64,000 bases of DNA from Candidatus Heimdallarchaeota archaeon LC_3 (lineage in GTDB: Archaea; Asgardarchaeota; Heimdallarchaeia; Hodarchaeales; LC-3): the NCBI GenBank assembly GCA_001940645.1, contig MDVS01000014.1, positions 74,503 to 138,502 of the forward strand, in the 5' to 3' direction. Below are positions 9,057 to 18,034 of the stretch, in pieces. The notes beneath the pieces are model-generated. The model saw only the letters and a program-made list of their open reading frames with translations. It made no database searches and was not told where the DNA came from. A program made the position numbers and the translations under genes. Within the stretch, counting starts at the first letter, position 1. Each line of letters opens with the position of its first letter.

Positions 9057-9376
9057 TTATTCCTTGTAATCAATTAACATTGCTTCCATTCTAGTTCTGA
9101 TAATAAATAATACACAAGGATTGTAATCAGCACAATTTTTGTTAATTTTTTTAATCTTCTTACCTAAAATACGAATTCTTTCTGCTGAGAAGTAGAAAAA
9201 CCCTATTCTTATTGAATGTAGTAAATTATTTTTAAAATTCAGGTTTTTTACTAATCAATAAGGAAAAATTAGTTTTCTGAAACACTAAAAAATGGATTTT
9301 GGACCTGTCTGAAACTTCCTTAATTAAAATATTAAAATCAAAGATTTCGTTATAAGGATAGATTTATTTCTTCAAA
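9057..9376 (-). pseudogene. Degraded ORF of unknown family
   Basis: On the minus strand two adjoining frames read as ordinary protein but lack a start codon and need one frame change. The upstream part includes EVSDRSKIHFLVFQKTNFSL and ISKKPEF. The downstream part includes LLHSIRIGFFYFSAERIRIL, then NKNCADYNPCVLFIIRTRME, and ends at TAA 9059-9057. The composition looks coding rather than random AT sequence. I do not recognise the family. It is most simply a decayed gene; a non-ATG start plus a sequencing indel is the alternative. Confidence 0.33.
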
Positions 9377-9414
9377 TTTAAGAAAAAATAATTGTTTTAA
9401 TAGGATCTGTTTGA

Positions 9415-10293
9415 ATGTTTATCTTTTTTGATAATAAAATAAAACCGTATACCGATCTGATTCGAATTAAAACCTCTATCATGGCAGGATTCGGTTTTAT
9501 TCTTGGTTTGTGGTTAGCATATCAATCCAAAAAGTTAAATATCAATTCTGAATTCATTTTTCATTCAATCTTAGGATTTATTGGTGGATTCACATTATCA
9601 GGATCGATAAATACCTTTAATGATATTAAGGATTTAAAAATTGACATAATGATAAAACCAGAAAGGCCTTTACCTAAAAAATTAGTGTCTTTAAAAAGTG
9701 CTAAATATTTCGCTATAGCTTTAGTATTAGTTTCTTTGGTAATAACTATAGTGTTATTTTCAGATATTCTAATTGTGATACTTGCAATTGTTTTTCTAGG
9801 ATTTCTCTATTCTGTTGGATTCCAAAACATACCAGTTTTAAAAAATTTTTTAGTTGCGTTCTTAATTAGTACTCCTCTTGTTATTAGCGCTTGGTTAGTC
9901 GATAAAGATATTGTTTATTCAAATAAAAAGATTATGAATTTATTTACTATAGCTGTGTTCGGATTCATGTTGTTTGAATGGTTGAAAGATCTAACTGATT
10001 TTGAAGGAGACGTAAAGCACGGAAAAATAACAATTCCAAGAGTTATTGGATTAAAAAATTCAGCTCTATTCATATATACAGGATTTATATTAGTTTTTAT
10101 ATTATTTTGGAATTATTTAGCTAATTTTCAACTATCATTCATAATGATTCTGTTATTAATCATCCAAATATTAATTCTTTTCTCATCCTCAAAAATACTA
10201 TGGAATCAAACTCCGAAAATAGTTGATAAGGCTCGCAAAGAAATCTATTCAGTTTTTGCTTTAACAATTCTATTACTGTTTCTTTTAAACTAG
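9415..10293 (+). CDS. UbiA-family prenyltransferase, likely geranylgeranylglyceryl-phosphate geranylgeranyltransferase
   Basis: This is a 292-residue membrane enzyme with about eight or nine helices. The first Asp-rich motif is NDIKDLKID (N69, D70, D73, D77), followed by KPERPLP. The second is DLTDFEGD (D192, D195, D199). These bind Mg-pyrophosphate of the prenyl donor in UbiA enzymes. In archaea without quinone genes nearby, the commonest member is digeranylgeranylglyceryl phosphate synthase, which adds the second geranylgeranyl chain in ether-lipid synthesis. A prenyl-quinone or heme A-type transferase is possible. The start ATG has AGGATC upstream. Apparently monocistronic. Confidence 0.8.
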   Translation: MFIFFDNKIKPYTDLIRIKTSIMAGFGFILGLWLAYQSKKLNINSEFIFHSILGFIGGFTLSGSINTFNDIKDLKIDIMIKPERPLPKKLVSLKSAKYFAIALVLVSLVITIVLFSDILIVILAIVFLGFLYSVGFQNIPVLKNFLVAFLISTPLVISAWLVDKDIVYSNKKIMNLFTIAVFGFMLFEWLKDLTDFEGDVKHGKITIPRVIGLKNSALFIYTGFILVFILFWNYLANFQLSFIMILLLIIQILILFSSSKILWNQTPKIVDKARKEIYSVFALTILLLFLLN

Positions 10294-10721
10294 AATAAAA
10301 TATTTTGTCTTTATAGATATCAGAGTCACGTAATCATCTAAAAAAGTCAGTTCTATTTAACGTAGGATTTTTTCCTGCCCATAATGGATTTTCTTCAAGA
10401 ACAAAATCAAACAGTCACATTTTAAGCTATAAAATAGTAAAGAAAAGAGGAGTCACTATCCATGGGCGAATATGATTTATTTTTTAAATGGATAATCCCA
10501 AAATGGAAGTCACACTAATATTTAAGTACTTCTTGAAATCGAATAATTGAAGAAAACAACATTTTATTTTTAAATTTTCGAGTTTTGTAGACAGTAATTA
10601 TTTAAGCATTTCAATTTTAAAAAAAATTAATAAAATAATATACACCAAAAAACTAATTTAATAATTATTAATAATTTATATTTCACAGTAATTGATTGAT
10701 TCTTTCTTTGTGATAAGCATT
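10294..10721. other. Intergenic stretch; one very short ORF
   Basis: The stretch holds an 18-codon ORF at 10462-10518 (MGEYDLFFKWIIPKWKSH) preceded by AGGAG at good spacing. It may be the 5' stub of a lost gene, since the D-x-FFK-W pattern resembles the start of Rpn/PD-(D/E)XK transposon nucleases; this is speculative. Nothing else was recognised. Confidence 0.3.
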
Positions 10722-11912
10722 ATGAAATTTATTGACTCTACTATTCGAGAATTGGGTGATGGTACAATTGATTATCTTGAGAATGGTGATCGTATCTTCA
10801 AATTACATTCATATTCAAAAAATCCGATTATTAGACCACAAAACTTGAATTCGTTTTGGTATGAGGATGGTAAGCTTCGTATTGGAGCAATTTTCAATGG
10901 TGGAGCAACCTTATTTAATAATAAAATCATCCTTGTTCCGCGTTCTCAAAAGGAATATCAACGGGGAAGATTTTTTGATGAATCAATGAATGTGGTAAAA
11001 TTTGAATTTAAAAATTATATCTCAAAGATCTGGATTCTTATAAGTGAAGATGGAATTAATTTTCATAGATATAAGAAAGGTGTTATTCGTGGTGATGGTA
11101 GGACACATAATGACTTCCTGTACGGGATCGAAGATATGAGAATAATTAAAACTAAACAACGATATTGGTTAATTGGATGTGGAAAGGTCATTCCTCCATT
11201 TCAGGGATTTTCTGATAATCGAGGAGATCGTATGGCGATTTATTCGACACTGAATTTCGAGGAAATCCAGTACCACGGTATTATAAAAGATCTTGATATT
11301 CGCAATACCGTTTTTTTTCCAGAAGCTGTGTCTGGAAAATATTATATTTTTCTGCGTTTTGACAATAGTATTCATCTTGATATTTTAGAAGCGGGAATGG
11401 ATCAATTGCATAGTCCTACCAAATATGATAAATTATGGAGAAAAATTTATGATCGCAGGGAGCAATCGAAACTTCTTGAGACGAAAAAATATCTCCATGA
11501 AAAGGAAAAAATTGGCCCAGGACCTCCTCCGATAAAAACATCAAAAGGTTGGCTTGTTATCTATCATGCTGTTGGAGAAATTGGTAATCTCCTTATCCAA
11601 AGTTACGGTATTTCTGATAAAATTCCTAGGTGTTACACAATTTGTGCAGTTGTTCTCGATTTACATGATCCTTCTAAAATTCTTTGTCGCACTAAATATC
11701 CTCTTTATATTCCGTCTTATCCTTGGGAATTATACGGTAATCTAGAATATCCAATCGATATCCCAGTAGTTACCTTTCCTACAGGAATAATTGTTAAAAA
11801 CAATAAAATACTTCTTTATTGTGGCTCTGGGGATAAATATATTGTTCTGTTAAGTGCTCGTCTCGATTATTTATTAGATTATCTATGGAAGGAATGTAGA
11901 CTTACCGATTAA
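10722..11912 (+). CDS. GH130-family beta-mannoside phosphorylase / glycosidase
   Basis: This is a 396-residue soluble protein with the five-bladed propeller pattern of glycoside hydrolase family 130. GIEDMRI corresponds to the family's GIEDPR motif, whose Asp is the proposed catalytic proton donor. IGPGPPPIKTSKGWLVIYH and VVTFPTGI are further hallmark segments around the sugar and phosphate sites. GH130 enzymes phosphorolyse beta-1,4- or beta-1,2-mannosides to mannose-1-phosphate, or hydrolyse them; the exact linkage cannot be read here. The frame also opens at TTG 10692, but ATG 10722 (MKFIDSTIREL) is the natural start. A glycosyltransferase follows after 191 bp, suggesting turnover of a mannose-containing glycan. 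Confidence 0.85.
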   Translation: MKFIDSTIRELGDGTIDYLENGDRIFKLHSYSKNPIIRPQNLNSFWYEDGKLRIGAIFNGGATLFNNKIILVPRSQKEYQRGRFFDESMNVVKFEFKNYISKIWILISEDGINFHRYKKGVIRGDGRTHNDFLYGIEDMRIIKTKQRYWLIGCGKVIPPFQGFSDNRGDRMAIYSTLNFEEIQYHGIIKDLDIRNTVFFPEAVSGKYYIFLRFDNSIHLDILEAGMDQLHSPTKYDKLWRKIYDRREQSKLLETKKYLHEKEKIGPGPPPIKTSKGWLVIYHAVGEIGNLLIQSYGISDKIPRCYTICAVVLDLHDPSKILCRTKYPLYIPSYPWELYGNLEYPIDIPVVTFPTGIIVKNNKILLYCGSGDKYIVLLSARLDYLLDYLWKECRLTD

Positions 11913-12103
11913 TTTTTTTAACTTCGAGAGAACAAGTATTAATGAAAAATCATTTATATTTGAAAAACATCTAAAATTTACTTTACTTTTGTAGGGTTCA
12001 CTATCCATTTATTTTTGTAATACTTTTCAAGATGAAAAATATGTGATAATGAAATCTTTTATATTTTTAAAAAAAAGTGAAATTATCTAAGGTATAGATA
12101 TAG

Positions 12104-13192
12104 ATGGAAAATATCGATGTATGCTTTATTTCAGAAGCTGTTGGAGGGATATCGGTTTATACAGACTATCTCATGAAAGCATTAGCAAATAATTTCTCAA
12201 TTACACCTTTTGGAATATGGCTTACGTCCTCTCCTGATGAAATAGTCCCAAAAATTGAAAATTTTCCTTCATTTCGAAAATTTATTTTGGAAATACCAAG
12301 CCTTGATCAATCAAAAGACAAATTAATAAATTTTATTGAGAACCTTCCCTGTCAAATAGTTCACATTCAATGGGAAAGGAGTTTTTTTCCATCTAATGAA
12401 ATATTTTTAGATTTTCTTATCCATATTAATAAATCGACCTCTAAAAAAATAATTGTTACCTTTCATTCTATATATTTGGATCCCATATTCATAAAAATGG
12501 TTAGAAAGTGCGCAGAATTTATTGATACTATTATAGTTCACCAAGAAAATGCAAAATACTTTTTAGTGTCGCATGGTCTCGATCCTAAAAAAATTATTAC
12601 CATTCCACATGGAACACCCTCAATAAACAGTGCACCTAAAAAAAATAGATTCTTTAAAACTAATCTGTTTAAAATTCTCATGGTGGGAATATTAAAAAAA
12701 AATAAAGGATTTGATAAGGCACTATCTTCATTAAAATCTGATAAAACACTTGAAATTATCGTTTCAGGATGGCTTAGAGATCAAAACGAATCTGAATTTG
12801 TTCAAGAACTCTGTTCGATCCAAGATAAGTCATCAGCAACAATATCAATTCTTCCTCAGTATTTAAAACTTGAAGACCTTATAGCTCTAATTACAGAAGC
12901 AGATTGTATAGTTCTTCCTTATGAACAAGATTATTATTCTTCCTCAGGAATTCTACACCTTGTTGCTAGTTTACATAAACCTATGCTAGTATCTGCTTCC
13001 CCAAAGTTTAAGGAGCTAGTTGAAATAGCTCCATTTTCTATGGTAGATGATAATAATTATCTAACTCATATAAAAGAATTACAAGGAGTACAATTTAAAA
13101 TGGAATTTACGAAAAAAATTATTAAATTTGCTGAAAAGACTTCTTGGAATGTCACAGCTAGGAAAACATATAACTTGTATCAACAGAATTAG
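12104..13192 (+). CDS. GT-B glycosyltransferase (GT4-like)
   Basis: This 362-residue protein has the two Rossmann halves of GT-B enzymes. The N-terminal half opens with VCFISEAVGGISVYTDYLM, where the Gly-rich acceptor-site loop is visible. The C-terminal half begins KILMVGILKKNKGFDKAL, the usual start of the nucleotide-sugar domain. EADCIVLPYEQDYYSSSGIL carries the E-x7-E-like donor-binding region with a shifted second acidic residue. It has no membrane segment and probably acts at the cytosolic face. Donor and acceptor are unknown. The preceding GH130 gene and the convergent kinase-like gene (4-bp overlap) suggest a small glycan-metabolism locus. Confidence 0.85.
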   Translation: MENIDVCFISEAVGGISVYTDYLMKALANNFSITPFGIWLTSSPDEIVPKIENFPSFRKFILEIPSLDQSKDKLINFIENLPCQIVHIQWERSFFPSNEIFLDFLIHINKSTSKKIIVTFHSIYLDPIFIKMVRKCAEFIDTIIVHQENAKYFLVSHGLDPKKIITIPHGTPSINSAPKKNRFFKTNLFKILMVGILKKNKGFDKALSSLKSDKTLEIIVSGWLRDQNESEFVQELCSIQDKSSATISILPQYLKLEDLIALITEADCIVLPYEQDYYSSSGILHLVASLHKPMLVSASPKFKELVEIAPFSMVDDNNYLTHIKELQGVQFKMEFTKKIIKFAEKTSWNVTARKTYNLYQQN

Positions 13193-14334
13193 TAAACAAT
13201 TTCCTTTTTCAATTTTTTTTCAAGATAATCTTTGAAAGCGAGTTCTAATCCAACATCTTTTTGTGCCTTTTCAGATAAGAACCATTTATGCTCTAAAATT
13301 TGGCAATAATTTTCGATTGGATCCGCTAAATACTCGAAATGGTCGCTTAATCGATTTATATAGACTTCATAAATATCTTTTTTCCAACGAAATGCTGCGG
13401 CACCAAGAGTTAAGCTATTATTGTGTTTTCTTGACAAATCGGCTTTAATTTCTTGAATTTCGTTCATAATGTGTCTTGCTTGATTTTCTCGGGCTAATAT
13501 ACCAGTAATAGAATGTAAAAGATTTTGATAATAATTTTTATCAGTCACTATAGTTTTAAATTGAACTTCATCTTGTTTCGAAGTCGGAAAAAGAACGATT
13601 TCATCAACTGAGAATCCAATTTGGTTTAATTTTCTTATTCTTTCTTGAATTTTGTAATTTTCACTTTTTTTAATAATAAAACTTTCGCTTATCTCTTCCC
13701 AAAGTTGATTATACTTTTTTTCTATTATATCTCCAACAGAATAAATATCCAGTGCATCAGGAAGTTCGTGTAAAACTGAAATATCTAACAGGTCTCCTGT
13801 AATATTTTCTTTCATAATTTCCAGGTCAAGTTCTCTAGTAGCATCAGAAATGATAGGATAGAAGTTCGAAGTTTCAGCATCAACTAAAAAAGCTTGTAAT
13901 TCTCCTGCATCTCTACGAAATAAAACATTAGATAAAGAACAGTCTCCCCAAAATAAACCAACAATATGTAAACTAACCAGCAAACCAGCGATAGCATCTT
14001 GAAGACGAATTCTATAACGTTCTAAATTTTTATCGTTAAATAATGATCTAAAAGGGAGAGAATTTTGTAAATATTCAGTTATAATGATACCACTGTCATA
14101 ATCAACATTATTTTCCTCATTAAGGTTAATTCTACCCCAACCTACTGGGATAACACACTGAAAAGCAAGTTTTTCTGCTTTTCTAAGAATTTCGTATTCT
14201 CTTTTAGCTAACCTAACATGTAGGTTTTTGAAAACATATACCTTATCGTTCCAATTAACAAAAATTACTTCATGTCTGGATAATCCTTTCTCCAAGTGAA
14301 TTATTTTATTAGAATGATTTTCCCAGTTTTTCAA
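13189..14334 (-). CDS. DUF4032-family protein with kinase-like (LPS-kinase) fold
   Basis: This 381-residue protein has an N-terminal kinase-like part. VYVFKNLHVRLAKREYEIL supplies a candidate nucleotide-binding Lys and Glu. LFWGDCSLSNVLFRRDAGEL is the catalytic-loop segment (D and N), and FLVDAETSNF stands in the DFG position. This series, including GDCSLSN-LFRRDAG, is characteristic of the DUF4032 family known mainly from Actinobacteria, whose members carry an RIO/LPS-kinase-like domain. The remaining 200 residues are helical and match the family-specific C-terminus. The frame opens with TTG at 14334; no better start is seen. Whether it phosphorylates a sugar, lipid or protein is unknown; the GT and GH130 neighbours favour a glycan role. 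Confidence 0.72.
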   Translation of the reverse strand: MKNWENHSNKIIHLEKGLSRHEVIFVNWNDKVYVFKNLHVRLAKREYEILRKAEKLAFQCVIPVGWGRINLNEENNVDYDSGIIITEYLQNSLPFRSLFNDKNLERYRIRLQDAIAGLLVSLHIVGLFWGDCSLSNVLFRRDAGELQAFLVDAETSNFYPIISDATRELDLEIMKENITGDLLDISVLHELPDALDIYSVGDIIEKKYNQLWEEISESFIIKKSENYKIQERIRKLNQIGFSVDEIVLFPTSKQDEVQFKTIVTDKNYYQNLLHSITGILARENQARHIMNEIQEIKADLSRKHNNSLTLGAAAFRWKKDIYEVYINRLSDHFEYLADPIENYCQILEHKWFLSEKAQKDVGLELAFKDYLEKKLKKEIVY

Positions 14335-14898
14335 TGGATAATTCCAAGGTAAGTTGAGAAAATCTGGATTTCCTTCTCTGATATGTAATTCAAATTTTTT
14401 TTTAGAAATTCTTCAAACTTCCAGAAAAATTGTGGTAATTGACAATAGATTTCTATTTATTATTGATTTTAAAATCTAATATAAAAATAAAAACTTTACA
14501 ATTTCGTGTTATATAACTAAACTAGATTATTATCAAAAATAGTAGCAATGATAGAATTATTTGAATAAACTCAAGTTGTAATTGTTATAATCTTATCATT
14601 ATTGAAATTTTCTGATCTTTCTCATCTTTTTTGAAAACACTATCTCAACTAGTATGAAAATACAAATGGAAAATGGATTTAATAAGAAATAATTGCCTCA
14701 TATATTATGAAACTATACATTTATCTCTAGAGCTCTCACAGAATATTTTTTTTTCTTGAAACTTTCTCAATTCTTTTTTGTCGGTCTTTTTTTATAAACT
14801 AATTTCAATTATTCGAAATAGAAAAATCACAATATTTTTAAGTTAACGTGTTAACAAGAAAATTAATATAACTTGAATAACTTGTGAAGTGAAAAAAC
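14335..14898. other. Long intergenic region upstream of an ABC exporter operon
   Basis: AT-rich sequence with TATA-like TTTTTTATAAACTAA near 14788-14802 and the inverted repeat at 14842-14855 described separately. No convincing ORF was seen. It probably holds the divergent promoters of the DUF4032 gene and of the exporter operon. Confidence 0.4.
14842..14855. promoter_or_regulatory. Candidate operator GTTAAC-GT-GTTAAC
   Basis: A perfect inverted repeat with 6-bp arms and a 2-bp centre lies 43 bp upstream of the small ORF at 14899 and downstream of a TATA-like element. The size and symmetry suit a dimeric winged-helix or TetR-type repressor controlling the exporter operon. No regulator gene lies beside it, so this rests on symmetry and position only. 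Confidence 0.4.
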
Positions 14899-15072
14899 AT
14901 GTATGAAAATAAATCACAATACTGGAATAAAATGGGAAAAATAAGATTTTGGCGGCTTAACAAAAGAGTAAAGGCAAATTCAGCTAATTCTTTATCTATA
15001 CGAAATAATTTCAATAATAATTATGATTTCAGCACTGAACGAATAAAGTACAGTGTAAAATTTAACAGATAA
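14899..15072 (+). CDS. Small basic leader ORF before the ABC operon
   Basis: A 57-codon ORF starting MYENKSQYWNKMGKIRFWRL and ending SVKFNR, rich in Lys, Arg and Asn, with no membrane segment. GAAGTGA precedes the ATG at a plausible distance. The next gene (ABC ATPase, ATG 15100) starts 27 nt after its stop, so it would be the first cistron of the exporter operon. Possible roles are a leader peptide or a small substrate or regulator of the exporter. It may also be a chance ORF. Confidence 0.38.
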   Translation: MYENKSQYWNKMGKIRFWRLNKRVKANSANSLSIRNNFNNNYDFSTERIKYSVKFNR

Positions 15073-15099
15073 TTATTAAAATTATTGGAGAACCTAAAA

Positions 15100-16062
15100 A
15101 TGAATACTATATTATCAGCAAAAAACATAACTAAAACATACAAGAAAGGTAAAGTAGTAGCCTTAGATAATGCAAATCTTGACCTTAAAAAAGGTGAAAT
15201 TCACGCTTTACTCGGACCAAATGGTGCTGGAAAAACAACATTAATTAAAATACTAGCTACACTTCTAACTAAAGATTCCGGAGAAGTCAACATTTTCGGA
15301 TACGATTTAGATAAAGAAGAAAATAATATTCGTCATCTATTGGGATATGTTGGACAGGATACTGAACGATCTGCATACGCGAGATTGACAGCAAGAGAAA
15401 ATTTAAGATTTTTCGGTTCATTAAGAGGACTAAGTAAAAAGCAAGTAGATGAAAAAATACAGAAATTTGGAGATTATTTTGATTTTAATGGAAGTTTTGA
15501 AAAACAATTTATGCATCTATCTGGTGGACAAAAGCAAGCTGTAGTCATTATGCGTTCTCTTCTTCATGATCCTCCAATTATTTATTTAGATGAACCTACT
15601 AAAGGATTAGATGTCATAATAGCACGCAAAATAAGAGAATTTTTAGTAAACTACGCACGTGGTGAAGGAAAATCCTTACTTCTTACTTCTCACATTCTCA
15701 CCGAAGTAGATGAGATGGCAGACAGAGTTTCACTCATTAAAGATGGCCAAATAAAGGTCACAGGAACACCCCAACAATTAAAGGAAGAAGTTGGGGCAAC
15801 AGAATTTATAGAGTTGGAAAAGAGTTTGCTACCTCAATCTACACAGGAGAGAATTAACAGTCTTGATGTAGTTATTGTAAAGCTTGAACGGGAAAAAGGA
15901 TGGGTTTCATTTGGCATTAAAGACATATTTGATGGAACAGAACAAATAATGCAGATATTAAAAGAAGATAATGTTAGAACAGGATTCAGACATCATTCAG
16001 TTTCGTTAGAAGATGCTTTCATCCATGCTATTGGGGATGCGGGTGAAAAATTCGATCATTAA
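15100..16062 (+). CDS. ABC-2 exporter ATPase (DrrA-like)
   Basis: This is a 320-residue ATPase with Walker A GPNGAGKTTL, Q-loop GYVGQDTERSAYARLTA, signature LSGGQKQAV, Walker B IIYLDEPTKGLDV and switch His in LLTSHIL. A C-terminal extension of about 100 residues is typical of daunorubicin-resistance-type exporters. The Q-loop context (QDTERS-YARLTARENL) is close to that group. GGAG lies 9 nt before ATG 15100, so this start is preferred over an upstream TTG at 15085. It is followed by two paralogous permeases, giving a complete exporter with one ATPase and two different membrane subunits. The substrate is unknown, possibly a drug, lipid or peptide. Confidence 0.92.
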   Translation: MNTILSAKNITKTYKKGKVVALDNANLDLKKGEIHALLGPNGAGKTTLIKILATLLTKDSGEVNIFGYDLDKEENNIRHLLGYVGQDTERSAYARLTARENLRFFGSLRGLSKKQVDEKIQKFGDYFDFNGSFEKQFMHLSGGQKQAVVIMRSLLHDPPIIYLDEPTKGLDVIIARKIREFLVNYARGEGKSLLLTSHILTEVDEMADRVSLIKDGQIKVTGTPQQLKEEVGATEFIELEKSLLPQSTQERINSLDVVIVKLEREKGWVSFGIKDIFDGTEQIMQILKEDNVRTGFRHHSVSLEDAFIHAIGDAGEKFDH

Positions 16063-16077
16063 ATTTTGGTGATTTTA

Positions 16078-16953
16078 ATGCACATAACTTCTGATTCTAA
16101 ATCAAATATTTCTTCCACATCGGATATAGGAGATTATAAAGGCTTATCTAAGCCTGTTAACTTTTTAGGTGTTGTAAAATCAGCTGCAATGGTTAATATT
16201 AATATTACCAGAAGATATCCTGCTAATTTAATTGGAGGGTTCATCCAAGTAATTCTATTTGTAGTTTTTTTCGGTTTTTTTGCAACAGCAGTAACATTTA
16301 GTACTTTAGGAGATAAGGATGTATTTCTCTTCTTTCTGGGAGGATTAATGCTAGTTTTCTTCACAGATACAGCTATATGGACTCCAGTCAACTCTGTTAC
16401 TAGGGATCTTTATAATGGTACATTAGAAGCAATTTATTTCAATCCAGCAAGCCGTTATGGCTATTTTGTAGGATATATAGTTGGTGATACGATTATAATG
16501 GGTGCTATATTATTTATTCCTATATTTTTAGTTATTTCAGTCATTAGTGGAGCAACCATTAGTAATCTTGCATTGATTATCCTTGTTAGTGCTACAACTA
16601 TAATCTCTTTGGTGGCTCTTGGAGTATTATTCAGCTTAATGGCTATTCTTTGGAAACAAATAACTGGAATAACCGGATTAATTGGAGTGGTTATGCAGTT
16701 CCTTACAGGTGCTTTCATTCCCGTACAATCATTACCAGAACCTGTTCAATTTATCTCGTATATTCTTCCACAAACTTATGGTATGGATTTAGTTAGGTAT
16801 TACAGTTTTAATGGAGACTGGAATACATTGATACCCTTGGGATTGGAGTGGGTCATGTTAATATTTTTTGCATTGCTATATACCTTAGTTGCAGTATTTC
16901 TTTTACGAAAAGTGGAGCGACATGCCAAAACAAAAGGATTACACCTTTTATAA
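16078..16953 (+). CDS. ABC-2 type permease, first of a pair
   Basis: This 291-residue membrane protein has six hydrophobic segments after a cytosolic N-terminus of about 35 residues. The order and the segment DLYNGTLEAIYFNPASRYGY match ABC-2 permeases of the DrrB type. SD-like GGTGA at 16068-16072 sits 5 nt before ATG 16078, deciding the start against TTG 16066 and GTG 16069. The C-terminus RKVERHAKTKGLHLL recurs almost unchanged in the next gene, so the two arose by duplication. It would form a heterodimeric channel with that paralogue and be driven by the ATPase encoded 15 nt upstream. Confidence 0.9.
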   Translation: MHITSDSKSNISSTSDIGDYKGLSKPVNFLGVVKSAAMVNINITRRYPANLIGGFIQVILFVVFFGFFATAVTFSTLGDKDVFLFFLGGLMLVFFTDTAIWTPVNSVTRDLYNGTLEAIYFNPASRYGYFVGYIVGDTIIMGAILFIPIFLVISVISGATISNLALIILVSATTIISLVALGVLFSLMAILWKQITGITGLIGVVMQFLTGAFIPVQSLPEPVQFISYILPQTYGMDLVRYYSFNGDWNTLIPLGLEWVMLIFFALLYTLVAVFLLRKVERHAKTKGLHLL

Positions 16954-16966
16954 AGGAGATTAAATC

Positions 16967-17842
16967 ATGTACACATCAGTTTATGATCAAAAGGAAACTA
17001 AAATTATGGAAGAAGTAAATTCAAAAAAAGTTTCCACAATCAAAGTTATCCTATCAACAATTAAAATGAATTTGATTATAATTAAGCGATATAAAGCTAA
17101 TTTAGCTGGAGGACTCCTGGAAATGGCGATAATTGCTCTTGTATTTGGATTATTTGCTGGAGCTATGGAGTTCAAAACTTCAGGATTTAGCCATTTAACA
17201 TCCGATCAAATCTTCATATTCTTTCTAGGAGCTATAATTTTAATAGTTTTTAATGGTACAGCTCTTTGGATACCAGTAAGAACAATACAAAGAGATTTAT
17301 ACAACGGAGTATTAGAATACCTTTATTTTAATCCTTCTAGTCGTTATGGCTATTTTGTTGGTAATGTGCTTGCAGATGGAATCATTAAATTCTTCTTCCT
17401 ATTCCTGCCAATATTTTCCATAATGTTGATAATTATTAATATTAAAATTCAGTCTATCATTGCAATCTTCGCGGTTACACTAGTTGTTCTTGCTACTTTG
17501 ATGAGTTTAGGAATTTTAATAAGTCTGGCAGCTATTCTTTGGAAAGATATTGGAGGGTTGATTGGAATCCTTGGATTATTGTTCCAATTTCTTTCTGGAG
17601 CTTTCTTTCCGATACAAACATTCCCTGAACCTGTTCAAGTATTAGCATACCTATTACCATACACCTTTGCATTTGATCTAGTTAGATATTTCTCATTTGA
17701 AGGAAACTGGGTAACTATATTTCCCTTAGAAGTAGAAATTGCAATTTTAATATTTTACGCAATACTCTATATTGCATTGTCAGCCTGGTTATTAAAAAAA
17801 GTTGAACGTCATGCCAAGAACAAAGGTTTACACTTAATTTGA
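16967..17842 (+). CDS. ABC-2 type permease, second of a pair
   Basis: This is a 291-residue six-helix permease, paralogue of the preceding gene. The shared elements are RDLYNGVLEYLYFNPSSRYGY-like sequence (only the first residue and a few inner positions differ) and the C-terminal KKVERHAKNKGLHLI. A strong AAAGGAGA precedes ATG 16967 in a 13-bp gap, confirming operon structure. It ends in TGA where the paralogue ends in TAA at the same residue, good local evidence that TGA is a normal stop in this genome. It probably pairs with the first permease in a heteromeric exporter. Confidence 0.9.
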   Translation: MYTSVYDQKETKIMEEVNSKKVSTIKVILSTIKMNLIIIKRYKANLAGGLLEMAIIALVFGLFAGAMEFKTSGFSHLTSDQIFIFFLGAIILIVFNGTALWIPVRTIQRDLYNGVLEYLYFNPSSRYGYFVGNVLADGIIKFFFLFLPIFSIMLIIINIKIQSIIAIFAVTLVVLATLMSLGILISLAAILWKDIGGLIGILGLLFQFLSGAFFPIQTFPEPVQVLAYLLPYTFAFDLVRYFSFEGNWVTIFPLEVEIAILIFYAILYIALSAWLLKKVERHAKNKGLHLI

Positions 17843-17905
17843 TCTTAAAATTATTAAATATAGGAGAAAATGAAATAGATTATAAAATAAAAAATTTTGA
17901 TGCTC

Positions 17906-18034
17906 TTACTGCTTCCGCAGAAAATTAGAAGTCTTATCATCATTCAAATCTGTTACTTTTCCGGGTAATGGATTTATCGGAATCAATGTGATAAGAAAGA
18001 AGATTGAGAGAATTATTCTCTTTACTATTTTCAT
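17906..18034 (-). CDS. Small secreted or membrane-anchored peptide, 42 residues
   Basis: A 42-codon ORF on the minus strand begins MKIVKRIILSIFFLITLIPI. This is a classic signal-peptide layout with two positive residues and a hydrophobic core. A short polar stretch follows and it ends in NFLRKQ. AGGTG lies 6 nt before the ATG (18045-18041), one of the better Shine-Dalgarno sites in the window. It sits in the 590-bp gap after the exporter operon and is transcribed toward it. It could be a mature secreted peptide of about 20 residues, a single-helix membrane peptide, or the 5' stub of a truncated secreted protein. No family recognised. Confidence 0.5.
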   Translation of the reverse strand: MKIVKRIILSIFFLITLIPINPLPGKVTDLNDDKTSNFLRKQ

